Of a stretch of 64,000 nucleotides of DNA, positions 10,151-17,768 are shown piece after piece. The position numbers were made by a program, and so were the translations under genes. The notes beneath the pieces are model-generated. The model made no database searches. It was not told the DNA's origin and saw nothing but the letters and a program-made list of their open reading frames with translations. This stretch comes from Mycolicibacterium phlei. GTDB taxonomy: Bacteria; Actinomycetota; Actinomycetes; Mycobacteriales; Mycobacteriaceae. The DNA is taken from positions 1,488,001-1,552,000 of the forward strand of contig NZ_CP014475.1 of the NCBI RefSeq assembly GCF_001583415.1, given 5' to 3'. Positions within the stretch are counted from its first letter, which is position 1. Each line of letters begins with the position of its first letter.

Positions 10151-11733
10151 GCACCTCGCGGGTACTGGCGGTCTGGTGTATGGACTGGCCCGCCGTCGCC
10201 GCCGCGGCCGCCGCCGGTCTGCCGCCGACCACCCCGGTCGCGGTGACGCTGGCCAACCGGGTCATCGCCTGCTTGGCGGCGGCCCGCGCGGTCGGGGTGC
10301 GCCGCGGGCTGCGCCGCCGCGAAGCGCAGGCCCGCTGCCCGCAGCTGCACGTGGTCACCGCCGACCCGGCCCGCGACGCCCGTCACTTCGAGCAGGTGAC
10401 GCTCGCGGTCGACGAGCTGGTGCCGCGCGCCGAGGTGCTGCGGCCGGGGCTGCTGGTGCTGCCGGTGCGGGGTGCGGCGCGCTACTTCGGCTCCGAGCAG
10501 GCCGCCGCCGAACGGCTGGTCGACGCGGTGGCCGCCGCAGGAGCCGAGTGTCAGGTCGGCATCGCCGATCAGCTGCCCACCGCGGTCTTCGCCGCACGGG
10601 CGGGCCGCATCGTCGAACCCGGCGGTGACGCGCGGTTTCTGGCGCCGCTGTCGATCCGGTCGCTGGCCGCCGAACCCAGCCTGGCCGGACCCGGCCGCGA
10701 GGAGCTGGCGGATCTGTTGTGGCGCATGGGAATCCGCACCTTCGGGCAGTTCGCCGAGCTGCCCCGCAGCGATGTGGCGTCGCGGTTCGACGCTGACGCG
10801 GTGGCCGCCCACCAACTCGTCCGCGGCGAACCGAGCCGGGCCCCGTCGGGCCGGGACCCCGACCCCGAGCTCGACGCGGTCCTGGACTGCGACCCGCCCA
10901 TCGATCGGGTGGACGCCGCGGCGTTCGCCGGCCGGTCGCTGGCCGCCGAACTGCACCGCAGCCTGGCCGGGGCCGGGGTGGGCTGCACCCGGCTGGCCAT
11001 CCACGCCGTCACCGCCGACGGCCGAGAGCTGGAGCGGGTCTGGCGCTGCGCCGAACCGCTGACCGAGGACGCCACCGCCGACCGGGTGCGCTGGCAACTC
11101 GACGGCTGGCTGAACCGGCGCAACCCCGCCGACCGGCCCACCGCGCCGATCACCGTGCTGCGGCTGCGCCCGGTGGAGGTCGTCTCGGCCGGGGCGCTGC
11201 AGTTGCCGCTGTGGGGCGGCGTCGGTGAGGAGGACCGGCTGCGGGCCCGCCGCGCGCTGGTGCGGGTGCAGGGTCTGCTCGGGCCGGAGGCGGTGCAGGT
11301 GCCGGTGCTCAGCGGTGGCCGCGGCCCCGCCGAACGCATCACGCTGACCCCGCTCGGCGACGAACCGGTGCCGCGCGCCGACCCGTCCCAGCCGTGGCCC
11401 GGCCAGCTGCCCGAACCGTCGCCGACGGTGCTGCTCGACGATCCGGTCGACCTGTTCGACGCCGACGGACGCCCGGTGCGGGTGACCGCGCGCGGGTTGT
11501 TCTCCGCCGACCCGGCGCGGCTGGACGCCCCCGGCAAGGTGGTCAAGGCGGGCCGGCTGGCGTGGTGGGCGGGGCCGTGGCCGGTCGACGAGCGGTGGTG
11601 GGATCCCGGGCAGGTGCGGGCAGGCCGCACCGCCCGCGCGCAGGTGCTGCTCGACCGCAACGGCAGGCCCGGTCAGGCGCTGCTGCTGTGCTACCGGCAG
11701 CGGCGGTGGTACGTCGAGGGGATTTATGAGTAG
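10147..11733 (+). CDS. imuB: ImuB, catalytically inactive Y-family polymerase-like adaptor
   Basis: 528 residues (M. tuberculosis ImuB has 527). The N-terminal 340 residues follow the Y-family fold ([13 protein letters not shown]..., helix-hairpin region [18 protein letters not shown]) but the acidic triad needed for polymerisation is absent, as known for ImuB. A beta-clamp-binding motif QLPLWG starts at Gln352, the same place as in M. tuberculosis. The C-terminal region (YVEGIYE end) is the part known to contact ImuA' and DnaE2. ImuB docks DnaE2 onto the sliding clamp for translesion synthesis. The start overlaps the imuA' stop (ATGA), and the 3' end overlaps the convergent iunH by 10 bp. 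Confidence 0.93.
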   Translation: MSTSRVLAVWCMDWPAVAAAAAAGLPPTTPVAVTLANRVIACLAAARAVGVRRGLRRREAQARCPQLHVVTADPARDARHFEQVTLAVDELVPRAEVLRPGLLVLPVRGAARYFGSEQAAAERLVDAVAAAGAECQVGIADQLPTAVFAARAGRIVEPGGDARFLAPLSIRSLAAEPSLAGPGREELADLLWRMGIRTFGQFAELPRSDVASRFDADAVAAHQLVRGEPSRAPSGRDPDPELDAVLDCDPPIDRVDAAAFAGRSLAAELHRSLAGAGVGCTRLAIHAVTADGRELERVWRCAEPLTEDATADRVRWQLDGWLNRRNPADRPTAPITVLRLRPVEVVSAGALQLPLWGGVGEEDRLRARRALVRVQGLLGPEAVQVPVLSGGRGPAERITLTPLGDEPVPRADPSQPWPGQLPEPSPTVLLDDPVDLFDADGRPVRVTARGLFSADPARLDAPGKVVKAGRLAWWAGPWPVDERWWDPGQVRAGRTARAQVLLDRNGRPGQALLLCYRQRRWYVEGIYE

Positions 11734-12713
11734 GCCAGCCGGCCCGCGAACGCCCCGACCCGCTCGATGAACCGGTCGAAGAACACCGCCGGGTCGACGC
11801 CGACACCGATGTGCGCGTTGGGTTTCCGGCCCCAGCGCTGACTCCAGTCCGCGATCGTCATGCCGCGGGTCAGGGTGCCGGTGAGCTCGACGTCGACGGT
11901 GGTGGTGCGCGTGGTCACCAGGGCGGGGTCCAGGGCGACGGCCGCGGCCAGCGGATCGTGCAGGTGCGCCAGGTAGCCCTCGCCCTGGGACTCGTGGAAC
12001 TCGAAGTAGAACCGCATCGCGTCCTCGAGCACCGTGATCAGTTCGGTGGCGCCACCGGCCCGTTCGGCCAGTCGGGCGAACAGCTCGGGGGTCATCGCGA
12101 TGTTCTCGGTCAGGTTGAGCCCCAACACAATCGGCAGATGCGCCGGTTCGTCGTCCCAGGCGGCGGTCCAGCCGGCGAACACCTCGGCGGCGGCCTCCGG
12201 GTCGACGCTGATGTTCCACTCCGCGACCGGGGTGGTGTTGCCGCGGTAGTCGAACGCCCCGCCCATGATGACCAGTCGGCGCAGCAGCCTGGGCAGCGCG
12301 GGTTCGCGGCGCATCGCCAGCGCGAGGTTGGTCAGCGGGCCGACGGCGATCGCCACCAGTTCACCCGGGTGGGCGTGCGCGGCGCGCACCCACGCGTCGG
12401 CGGCGTCGTGGTCGGTCAGCGTCAGCGAGGTCGGCGGCAGCGTCGCGTAGCCCAGCCCCTCGGGGCCGTGGGTGTCCTCGGCGGTGCGCAGAGGGGCGGT
12501 CAGCGGGACATCCGAACCCTTGGAGACCGGGATGTCCGGGCGTCCGCACAGCGCCAGCAGTCCGAGGTTGTTGCGGCAAACCTGGTGTACCGGAACGTTT
12601 CCCGCGGTAGAGGCGATACCGACCAGGTCGGCGTCGGGCCTGGCGAGCAGGTACGTCAGGGCCATGGCGTCGTCGACGCCGGTGTCGACATCGGCGAACA
12701 CGGGCAGGCTCAC
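11724..12713 (-). CDS. iunH: Nucleoside hydrolase (IunH family)
   Basis: 329 residues beginning with the family Ca-binding motif: VFADVDTGVDDAMAL has the DxDxGxDD pattern near residues 8-14. The IMGGAFDYRGN and EWNISVDPEAAAEVFAG blocks (ribose contacts Asn and Glu, and the second Asp for Ca) and a late HLHDPLAAAVALDP segment complete the site. It hydrolyses N-glycosidic bonds of ribonucleosides for purine/pyrimidine salvage; specificity is not visible. Start is GTG 12713, with TATCGT 7 nt upstream suggesting a leaderless message. It converges on imuB with a 10-bp overlap, the same arrangement as Rv3393/Rv3394c. Confidence 0.92.
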   Translation of the reverse strand: MSLPVFADVDTGVDDAMALTYLLARPDADLVGIASTAGNVPVHQVCRNNLGLLALCGRPDIPVSKGSDVPLTAPLRTAEDTHGPEGLGYATLPPTSLTLTDHDAADAWVRAAHAHPGELVAIAVGPLTNLALAMRREPALPRLLRRLVIMGGAFDYRGNTTPVAEWNISVDPEAAAEVFAGWTAAWDDEPAHLPIVLGLNLTENIAMTPELFARLAERAGGATELITVLEDAMRFYFEFHESQGEGYLAHLHDPLAAAVALDPALVTTRTTTVDVELTGTLTRGMTIADWSQRWGRKPNAHIGVGVDPAVFFDRFIERVGAFAGRLAYS

Positions 12714-12720
12714 GCCGAAA

Positions 12721-12726
12721 ACGATA
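12721..12726 (-). promoter_or_regulatory. iunH -10 box (leaderless)
   Basis: On the minus strand TATCGT (TANNNT) ends 7 nt before the GTG of iunH. It sits in the 24-bp gap after the acrA1 stop, so iunH may be transcribed separately from acrA1. Confidence 0.4.
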
Positions 12727-12737
12727 GGGAACCGCAG

Positions 12738-14654
12738 CTACCAGTGCACACCCGGGACCAGGCGCACCGCGGTCTTCACCGGGTGCGGCACCCGCAGCCG
12801 CGGCACCGGGCGTGCCGGGCGGCGGGGACGGCGCTGGGGCCGCGGCCGGGGTGCCGGGGTCTCACCGCGGGCGGCGGGGGAGTCCGGGTAGCCGAGGTAG
12901 AGCTGGTGCAGCAGCCGCCGGGACAGCTTCGGCGTGAGGTAGTGCCCGACGTCGGAGAGTGTGCCCAGCGGGGTGTCGATGCGGGCGGGTTTCTCGATCA
13001 GGGCGCGCACCACCATCGCCGCGGCGTGCTCGGGGCTGATCGCGGGCACCGGATTGAGCCGGTGCGACGGCACGATCATCGGGGTGCGCACCAGCGGCAT
13101 GTGGATGTTGGTGAACGTGACGTGGTCTGAGAGCGTCTCGGCGGCGACGACGTCGGCGAACGCGTCGAGCGCCGCCTTGCTCGGCAGATACGAGCTGTAC
13201 CGCGGGTTGCGCGCCTGCACACCCGCGCTGGAGACGTTGACGACGTGCCCGAAGCGGCGTTCGCGCCAGTGCGGGAGCAGCGCGAGCACCATCCGCACGG
13301 CGCCGAAGTAGTTGACCGCCATGACGCGTTCGTAGTCGTGCAGCCGGTCGGCGGAGCTGACCACCGAACGGCGGATGGAGCGGCCGGCGTTGTTGACCAG
13401 GTAGTCGACGTGGTCGAAGCGGCCCAGGATGTCCTTGACGGTGCCCTCCACCGAGGTGGAGTCGGTGACGTCGCAGGTGAACGCGTGGGCCTGCCCGCCG
13501 CGGGCGCGGATCTCGGCGACCAGCTCGTCGAGCGCGTCGGCGTTGCGGGCCAGGGCGAACACCGTCGCGCCCTTGTCCGCCACCGCGATCGCCGAGGCGC
13601 GCCCGATCCCGCTGGAGGCACCGGTGATAATGACGTGCCTGCCGACCAGCGGCCCGGCCGGATCGTCGCGGCGGGCCCGGTCCGGGTCGAGGTGCTGGGC
13701 CCAGTAGCGCCAAAGCGCCGGGGCGTAGTCGGCGAAGTCCGGGACGTGGATACCGGTGCCGCGCAACGCTTCTGTGGTGTTGTCGGAGGTGAACACCGGG
13801 TGCAGGTCGACGACGTCGAGGATCTCGGCGGGTACGCCGAGCTGGGTGACAGCCATGTTGCGCAGCACCTTGGCGCGGCCGCCGGCGTGTAGGAACGGGG
13901 CGGCGGTGGCCCGCGGCAGCGACGCCACCAGCGGTGGCAGTCCGGCCGCCTTGGCGACGCCTCGGTAGATACCGCGCAGCCCAATGGTTTTCGGTGCGAC
14001 GAGGTGGAAGGTCTGGCCGTCGCGCCCGTCGAGGTGCATCAGGGCGACGAGCGCGTCGACGACGTAGTCGACGGGCACCAGGTTGGTGCGCCCGGTGTCG
14101 GGCAGGGCCATCGGCGTGATCGACGGCAGCCTGGCGAGCCTGGCCAGCAGTGGGAAGAAGTAGTACGGGCCGTCGATCTTGTCCATCTCGCCGGTGCGTG
14201 AGTCCCCGACCACCACGGCGGGGCGGTACACCCGGTAGCGCAGTCCTGGTGCGGAGCGAACCAGCAGTTCGGCCTCGAACCTGGTCTGGTGGTAGGGCGT
14301 CGGCAGTTGCTGGCCGACGTCGAAGTCGTCCTCGGTGAACTCACCGCGGAAGTCGCCGGCCACCGCGATCGAGGAGACGTGGTGCAGGGTGGCGTCGAGG
14401 CGGCGGGCCAGATCGATGACGGCGCGGGTGCTCTCGACATTGGCGGCGCCGCAGTGCACGACGTGGTCGACGGCGCCGAGGTCGCCGACCAGGGGTTTCG
14501 CCCGGACATCCCAGGTCGCGGCGAGGCTTTCGAGGCGGGGCAACGAGCCCCGTCGCACCAGGATGAACACCTCGGCGCCGGGGTCGCGGGCCAGCAGTTG
14601 CGACACCACGCGGCGGCCTATAAACCCGGTACCGCCGGTAACGACATAGCGCAT
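12738..14654 (-). CDS. acrA1: Two-domain SDR protein (AcrA1-like fatty acyl-CoA reductase)
   Basis: 638 residues fusing two short-chain dehydrogenase domains. Domain 1 (about 1-330) is an extended SDR/thioester-reductase type with TGGTGFIG at residues 6-13 and a YHQTRFEAE (YxxxR in place of YxxxK) active-site segment. Domain 2 (about 350-610) is a classical SDR: TGASSGIG, NNAG, NVSSAG and YSSYLPSKAAL (Ser, YxxxK). M. tuberculosis Rv3391 (AcrA1) has the same plan and length. A role in reducing fatty acyl-CoA or aldehydes to alcohols for lipid synthesis is taken from the family; the substrate is not readable. The chosen ATG at 14654 opens directly with the Rossmann strand; upstream codons are not protein-like. 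Confidence 0.87.
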   Translation of the reverse strand: MRYVVTGGTGFIGRRVVSQLLARDPGAEVFILVRRGSLPRLESLAATWDVRAKPLVGDLGAVDHVVHCGAANVESTRAVIDLARRLDATLHHVSSIAVAGDFRGEFTEDDFDVGQQLPTPYHQTRFEAELLVRSAPGLRYRVYRPAVVVGDSRTGEMDKIDGPYYFFPLLARLARLPSITPMALPDTGRTNLVPVDYVVDALVALMHLDGRDGQTFHLVAPKTIGLRGIYRGVAKAAGLPPLVASLPRATAAPFLHAGGRAKVLRNMAVTQLGVPAEILDVVDLHPVFTSDNTTEALRGTGIHVPDFADYAPALWRYWAQHLDPDRARRDDPAGPLVGRHVIITGASSGIGRASAIAVADKGATVFALARNADALDELVAEIRARGGQAHAFTCDVTDSTSVEGTVKDILGRFDHVDYLVNNAGRSIRRSVVSSADRLHDYERVMAVNYFGAVRMVLALLPHWRERRFGHVVNVSSAGVQARNPRYSSYLPSKAALDAFADVVAAETLSDHVTFTNIHMPLVRTPMIVPSHRLNPVPAISPEHAAAMVVRALIEKPARIDTPLGTLSDVGHYLTPKLSRRLLHQLYLGYPDSPAARGETPAPRPRPQRRPRRPARPVPRLRVPHPVKTAVRLVPGVHW

Positions 14655-14739
14655 CTGAGCATCGTGGCCCCCGGATTGCGAAAGGTCAATGCTTGCCAAT
14701 CCGCCGATATCGGGGCCGTCGGGTTGACAGGATGACGGC

Positions 14740-15624
14740 ATGAGGCTCGTCGTGGGGTACCTGGCCACCGCGGGTGGCGCCGATGCATTGGCCCTCGGGG
14801 TCCGGCTCGCGCGCACGCTGGGAGCGGAGCTCGACCTGTGCATGGTGCTGCCCCCGGACCGGGTGGTGCCGTCGATCAAGCCGGTTGGCAACTTCGAGGA
14901 GCACCTGGCCGAGCAGGCCAGGGAGTGGCTGGTCGAGGCGAGTGCGTCGGTGCCCGACGACATCGGGGTGCGCAGGCATGTGCGGTTCGACGAGGCGGCC
15001 GTCGGGCTGATTCACGAGGCGGCCCGGGTGCAGGCCGACATGATCGTGGTGGGTGGGCACGGCGGCGCGCTGACGGGCGGTTTCTCGCTGGGGTCGGTGG
15101 TCAACGAGCTGCTGCACTCGTCTCCCATTCCGGTTGCGGTGGCGCCGCGGGGCATTCGCGAGTCGCCGGTGGACCGGGTCGCGGAGGTGACGTGCGCGCT
15201 GGGGGAGCGGGACGGCGCGGATCTGCTGCTGGAGACGGCGGTGCGGTTCAGCCGGGCGGCGGGGACGCCGTTGCGGTTGGTGTCGCTGGTGGCGCTGGAT
15301 CCGGCGTTCGGCACGCTGCGCGGCGACTCCGAGGCGGTCCGCCAGCGCGCTCTGGCCCACGCGCGTCACGTGCAGGAGTCCGCCAAAGCCGAACTGCCGC
15401 CGGACTTTCCGGTGACCTCCATGATCGTCGACGGCGAGACCGTGGAGGAGGCGGTGGGCAAGCTGAGCTGGCAGGACGGCGACCTGATCATGGTGGGCTC
15501 AAGCCGGCTGGGCGCACCGCGGCGGTTGTTCCTCGGCTCGACCGCGGCCAAAATGCTGCGGGTGCTCAACGTGCCCATGGTGGTGGTGCCCCGCGATCAG
15601 TTGGGCCGCGAGGATCTGCCCTAG
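14740..15624 (+). CDS. Universal stress protein, tandem UspA domains
   Basis: 294 residues with two UspA domains (about 1-142 and 150-290). Each ends with the ATP-binding signature: GGHGGALTGGFSLGSVVNELLHSSPIPVAVAP and GSSRLGAPRRLFLGSTAAKMLRVLNVPMVVVP (G-x2-G-x9-G-S/T pattern). Mycobacterial two-domain USPs bind ATP and are often induced under hypoxia or stress, but no DosR-type box is visible in the 85-bp gap to the divergent acrA1. A CAGGAT hexamer 6 nt before the ATG may be a leaderless -10 box. The second USP in this window (57236-58093) has the same architecture. Confidence 0.9.
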   Translation: MRLVVGYLATAGGADALALGVRLARTLGAELDLCMVLPPDRVVPSIKPVGNFEEHLAEQAREWLVEASASVPDDIGVRRHVRFDEAAVGLIHEAARVQADMIVVGGHGGALTGGFSLGSVVNELLHSSPIPVAVAPRGIRESPVDRVAEVTCALGERDGADLLLETAVRFSRAAGTPLRLVSLVALDPAFGTLRGDSEAVRQRALAHARHVQESAKAELPPDFPVTSMIVDGETVEEAVGKLSWQDGDLIMVGSSRLGAPRRLFLGSTAAKMLRVLNVPMVVVPRDQLGREDLP

Positions 15625-15628
15625 CGGA

Positions 15629-16126
15629 TCAGAAGAACAGCCGACGTACGTCGTTCCTGTCCAGTTGCCACATCACTGTCCGGCCGTCGGCATGAACGTC
15701 GACTTTGACGTTCGAGGGTGAACCGCCGAAGGCAGTCATCTTCACGAGGCCCTCGTACTGGTGCTCAGCCACCCTCACTAGGGCGATGTCCAGCACTTCA
15801 ATCCCCAGTCTGGATCGTTCGGGGTCACTGAAGTGCTCTCGCATGTTGGTCAACACCTCGGCTTCAAGCCCAGCCAGCGCCGCATTCTCGGCAGCGATAC
15901 GTGCCTGCTCCTCTGCCGCCTCGCGCTCGGCCCGTACAGCCGCGACATCGGCAGAGTTCGCGGTTGGTGCGCCTTCAACGCGGCGGCCGTCCATCAGGCC
16001 CGGGGCCGCAAGAACACCGGCGCCGACCATCAACACCAATGCCCTTACCACCGAAAAAATCCGAGGCCACTTGCGCGCGATGACTATTCCCCCCATGCGC
16101 CGAATGCTAACGAGGGTGACTGACAC
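15629..16126 (-). CDS. Secreted or membrane-anchored coiled-coil protein, function unknown
   Basis: 165 residues from GTG 16126; ATG 16096 (155 residues) is an equally good start and neither has a clear SD. A basic N-terminus (IARKWPRI) leads into one hydrophobic segment (about 25-43, VVRALVLMVGAGVLAAPGL), probably a signal anchor. An alanine/glutamate-rich coiled coil follows (about 63-90, AEREAAEEQARIAAENAALAGLEAE), then a compact C-terminal domain of about 70 residues ending VDVHADGRTVMWQLDRNDVRRLFF. I do not recognise the family. It reads toward the USP gene, converging with a 4-bp gap, and lies 15 bp from the 13E12 gene on the same strand. Confidence 0.65.
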   Translation of the reverse strand: MSVTLVSIRRMGGIVIARKWPRIFSVVRALVLMVGAGVLAAPGLMDGRRVEGAPTANSADVAAVRAEREAAEEQARIAAENAALAGLEAEVLTNMREHFSDPERSRLGIEVLDIALVRVAEHQYEGLVKMTAFGGSPSNVKVDVHADGRTVMWQLDRNDVRRLFF

Positions 16127-16141
16127 ACGTGCCCTGGCCGC

Positions 16142-17593
16142 TCACGGTGGCGGCCGGTTGCGTTCGGCCTCTGTCGCCTGAGCGCGGTTCTGTGCGCGGG
16201 TGCGCCTGCGGCGCGGCATCTTCAGACCGCGCGCCGCATCGTCGGCGAGCTCCGCGTCGGGGTCGACGACCGCCGGTGCGGTCGGGCGGCACAGCGCCGG
16301 GAACTGCAACCTGCTACCCGGGTGCGTGGTGTACCTCTGCCCGGTGGGGGAGAGCCACTCGACGGTGCCGTCCGGCAATTGATGATCGCGCCAGCCGAGG
16401 AAGGTCTTCACCAGGTGGTGAAAACGGCACAGACATTTGAGGTTCGACGCCTGCGTCTTGCCCCGTGGATACGGGATTGTGTGGTCGAGGTCGCACCGGG
16501 TGGCCGGCTTGTGACAGCCCGGGAACCGGCACGTCAGATCCCGGCAGCGCACGAACCACGTCAGCGCCGCCGATGGAAACCGTCCCCTCTCCGGCGGCGC
16601 ATCGCCGGGATGTTTGACCGGCTGCCGCTTGGCGACAGCCAGTTTCGCCGCCACGATCGGCGCCGGCAACACCCCGCGGCCCATCACGTGACCCGGCTCG
16701 GTCTGAGCCGGGCCGGTCAGCGTGGGGTCGTTCGGTTCGATCGTCTCGACGGGCCTGGCGCCGTCGAGCTCGGCCGGCGTCGCGTCCTCGAGCGTGTCCT
16801 CGTTGGCCACCACGTGCACCACCACATGGCTGGCCGTCAGCCCCGCGGCGGGGCACTCGTCGGACCCACAGGCGCACGGCATGCGGTCGGCGCCGGCCAT
16901 GGCGGGCGCCACCGCGTCGGCGCGGCGCTGCTCCAGGGTGCGGGGGTCGTTCTCGCATACCGTGGCGGCCAGCGCGTCCAGGCGCCGGTCGATGTACTCG
17001 CCGTCGTGACTGAGCACCGATGCGTCGATGAAGGCGACACCGGACCCGTTCGTGTCCGGCTTGACCTCGAAATACCGGCTGCGGGAGCTGTTCTCGGCGC
17101 GACGGACCGCGGCGGGATCATACCGGTCCACCCAGTAGTCGATCGCGGTCTGCAACTTCGGCTGTGACAGCGCCGTCCACTCCTCCACATGCTCGGCGAT
17201 CGCGGCGTCGACCGCGGCCATCGCATCGGGGTCCTTGATCAGAAGGGTCCGGTTCACGATGGCGGTGACGATGCGGTAGGTGATCACGCCGGTGAGGAAC
17301 ACCGCGTTGGTGCGCGGCAACCGGTCCCGCAGTGCGACCGCCACCTCCAGCTGCGCGGCCGCGATCCCCGTCGACACGTGCTGGGTCGCCGCGATCACCG
17401 CGGTGACCGCGGCGAAGTTGTCGATGATCCACTGCTCGCGGTCCGCCGAGCCGTCGGCGGCGTACATCTGGTCCAGGACGTCGGCGCAGGCGGACAGTCG
17501 GCGCGCGCAGGCGGCGTTCTCCACGCGCGCCCATCCGCCCGCCGCCTCGGCACCCCCGGTGCCGTCGACCGCCTCCACCAACTGATCGAACAT
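16142..17593 (-). CDS. 13E12 repeat family / DUF222 protein with HNH endonuclease domain
   Basis: 483 residues. The N-terminal two-thirds is the helical DUF222 domain (VLDQMYAADGSADREQWIIDNFAAVTAVIAATQHVS...), and residues about 365-400 carry the HNH motif: CRDLTCRFPGCHKPATRCDLDHTIPY (two CxxC-type pairs and the DH pair) followed by NLKCLCRFHHLVKT. M. tuberculosis has a multicopy REP13E12 family of this type that responds to DNA damage. Activity and target are unknown. An Ala/Arg-rich tail ends the protein. A degenerate LexA-like sequence overlaps the start codon, and the gene is back to back with dnaE2. Confidence 0.9.
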   Translation of the reverse strand: MFDQLVEAVDGTGGAEAAGGWARVENAACARRLSACADVLDQMYAADGSADREQWIIDNFAAVTAVIAATQHVSTGIAAAQLEVAVALRDRLPRTNAVFLTGVITYRIVTAIVNRTLLIKDPDAMAAVDAAIAEHVEEWTALSQPKLQTAIDYWVDRYDPAAVRRAENSSRSRYFEVKPDTNGSGVAFIDASVLSHDGEYIDRRLDALAATVCENDPRTLEQRRADAVAPAMAGADRMPCACGSDECPAAGLTASHVVVHVVANEDTLEDATPAELDGARPVETIEPNDPTLTGPAQTEPGHVMGRGVLPAPIVAAKLAVAKRQPVKHPGDAPPERGRFPSAALTWFVRCRDLTCRFPGCHKPATRCDLDHTIPYPRGKTQASNLKCLCRFHHLVKTFLGWRDHQLPDGTVEWLSPTGQRYTTHPGSRLQFPALCRPTAPAVVDPDAELADDAARGLKMPRRRRTRAQNRAQATEAERNRPPP

Positions 17594-17601
17594 ACGAACG
17601 A
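17586..17601 (-). promoter_or_regulatory. Degenerate LexA-like box over the 13E12 gene start
   Basis: On the minus strand TCGTTC-GTAT-GTTCGA agrees with TCGAAC-N4-GTTCGA at 10 of 12 arm positions and covers the ATG. The two mismatches fall in the conserved left arm (TT for AA), so LexA binding is uncertain. Confidence 0.35.
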
Positions 17602-17740
17602 ATTTACCGAGGTTGACCGCTCAGTGGGACGGTCAAGTGCACATCTGTGGATAAAGTCGCCGTTGGGGATAACCGCCCGTTTTACCTGCTAGAAGTGCAG
17701 ATAGTGCCACCGTAAGCGGGTAAGGTGGACAACTGTCGTC

Positions 17741-17762
17741 TCGAACGCCTGTTCGATACACT
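17741..17762 (+). promoter_or_regulatory. Perfect LexA box and -10 of dnaE2
   Basis: TCGAAC-GCCT-GTTCGA (17741-17756) is a perfect SOS consensus. TACACT (17757-17762), abutting it, fits a -10 hexamer ending 6 nt before the dnaE2 ATG. LexA would sit in the promoter spacer and block RNA polymerase, and the message would be leaderless. Confidence 0.9.
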
Positions 17763-17768
17763 GGGCGT

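Noticed and set aside
14655..14739. DosR box before the universal stress protein gene
   Set aside because: No sequence close to the TTSGGGACTWWAGTCCCSAA form is present in the gap.
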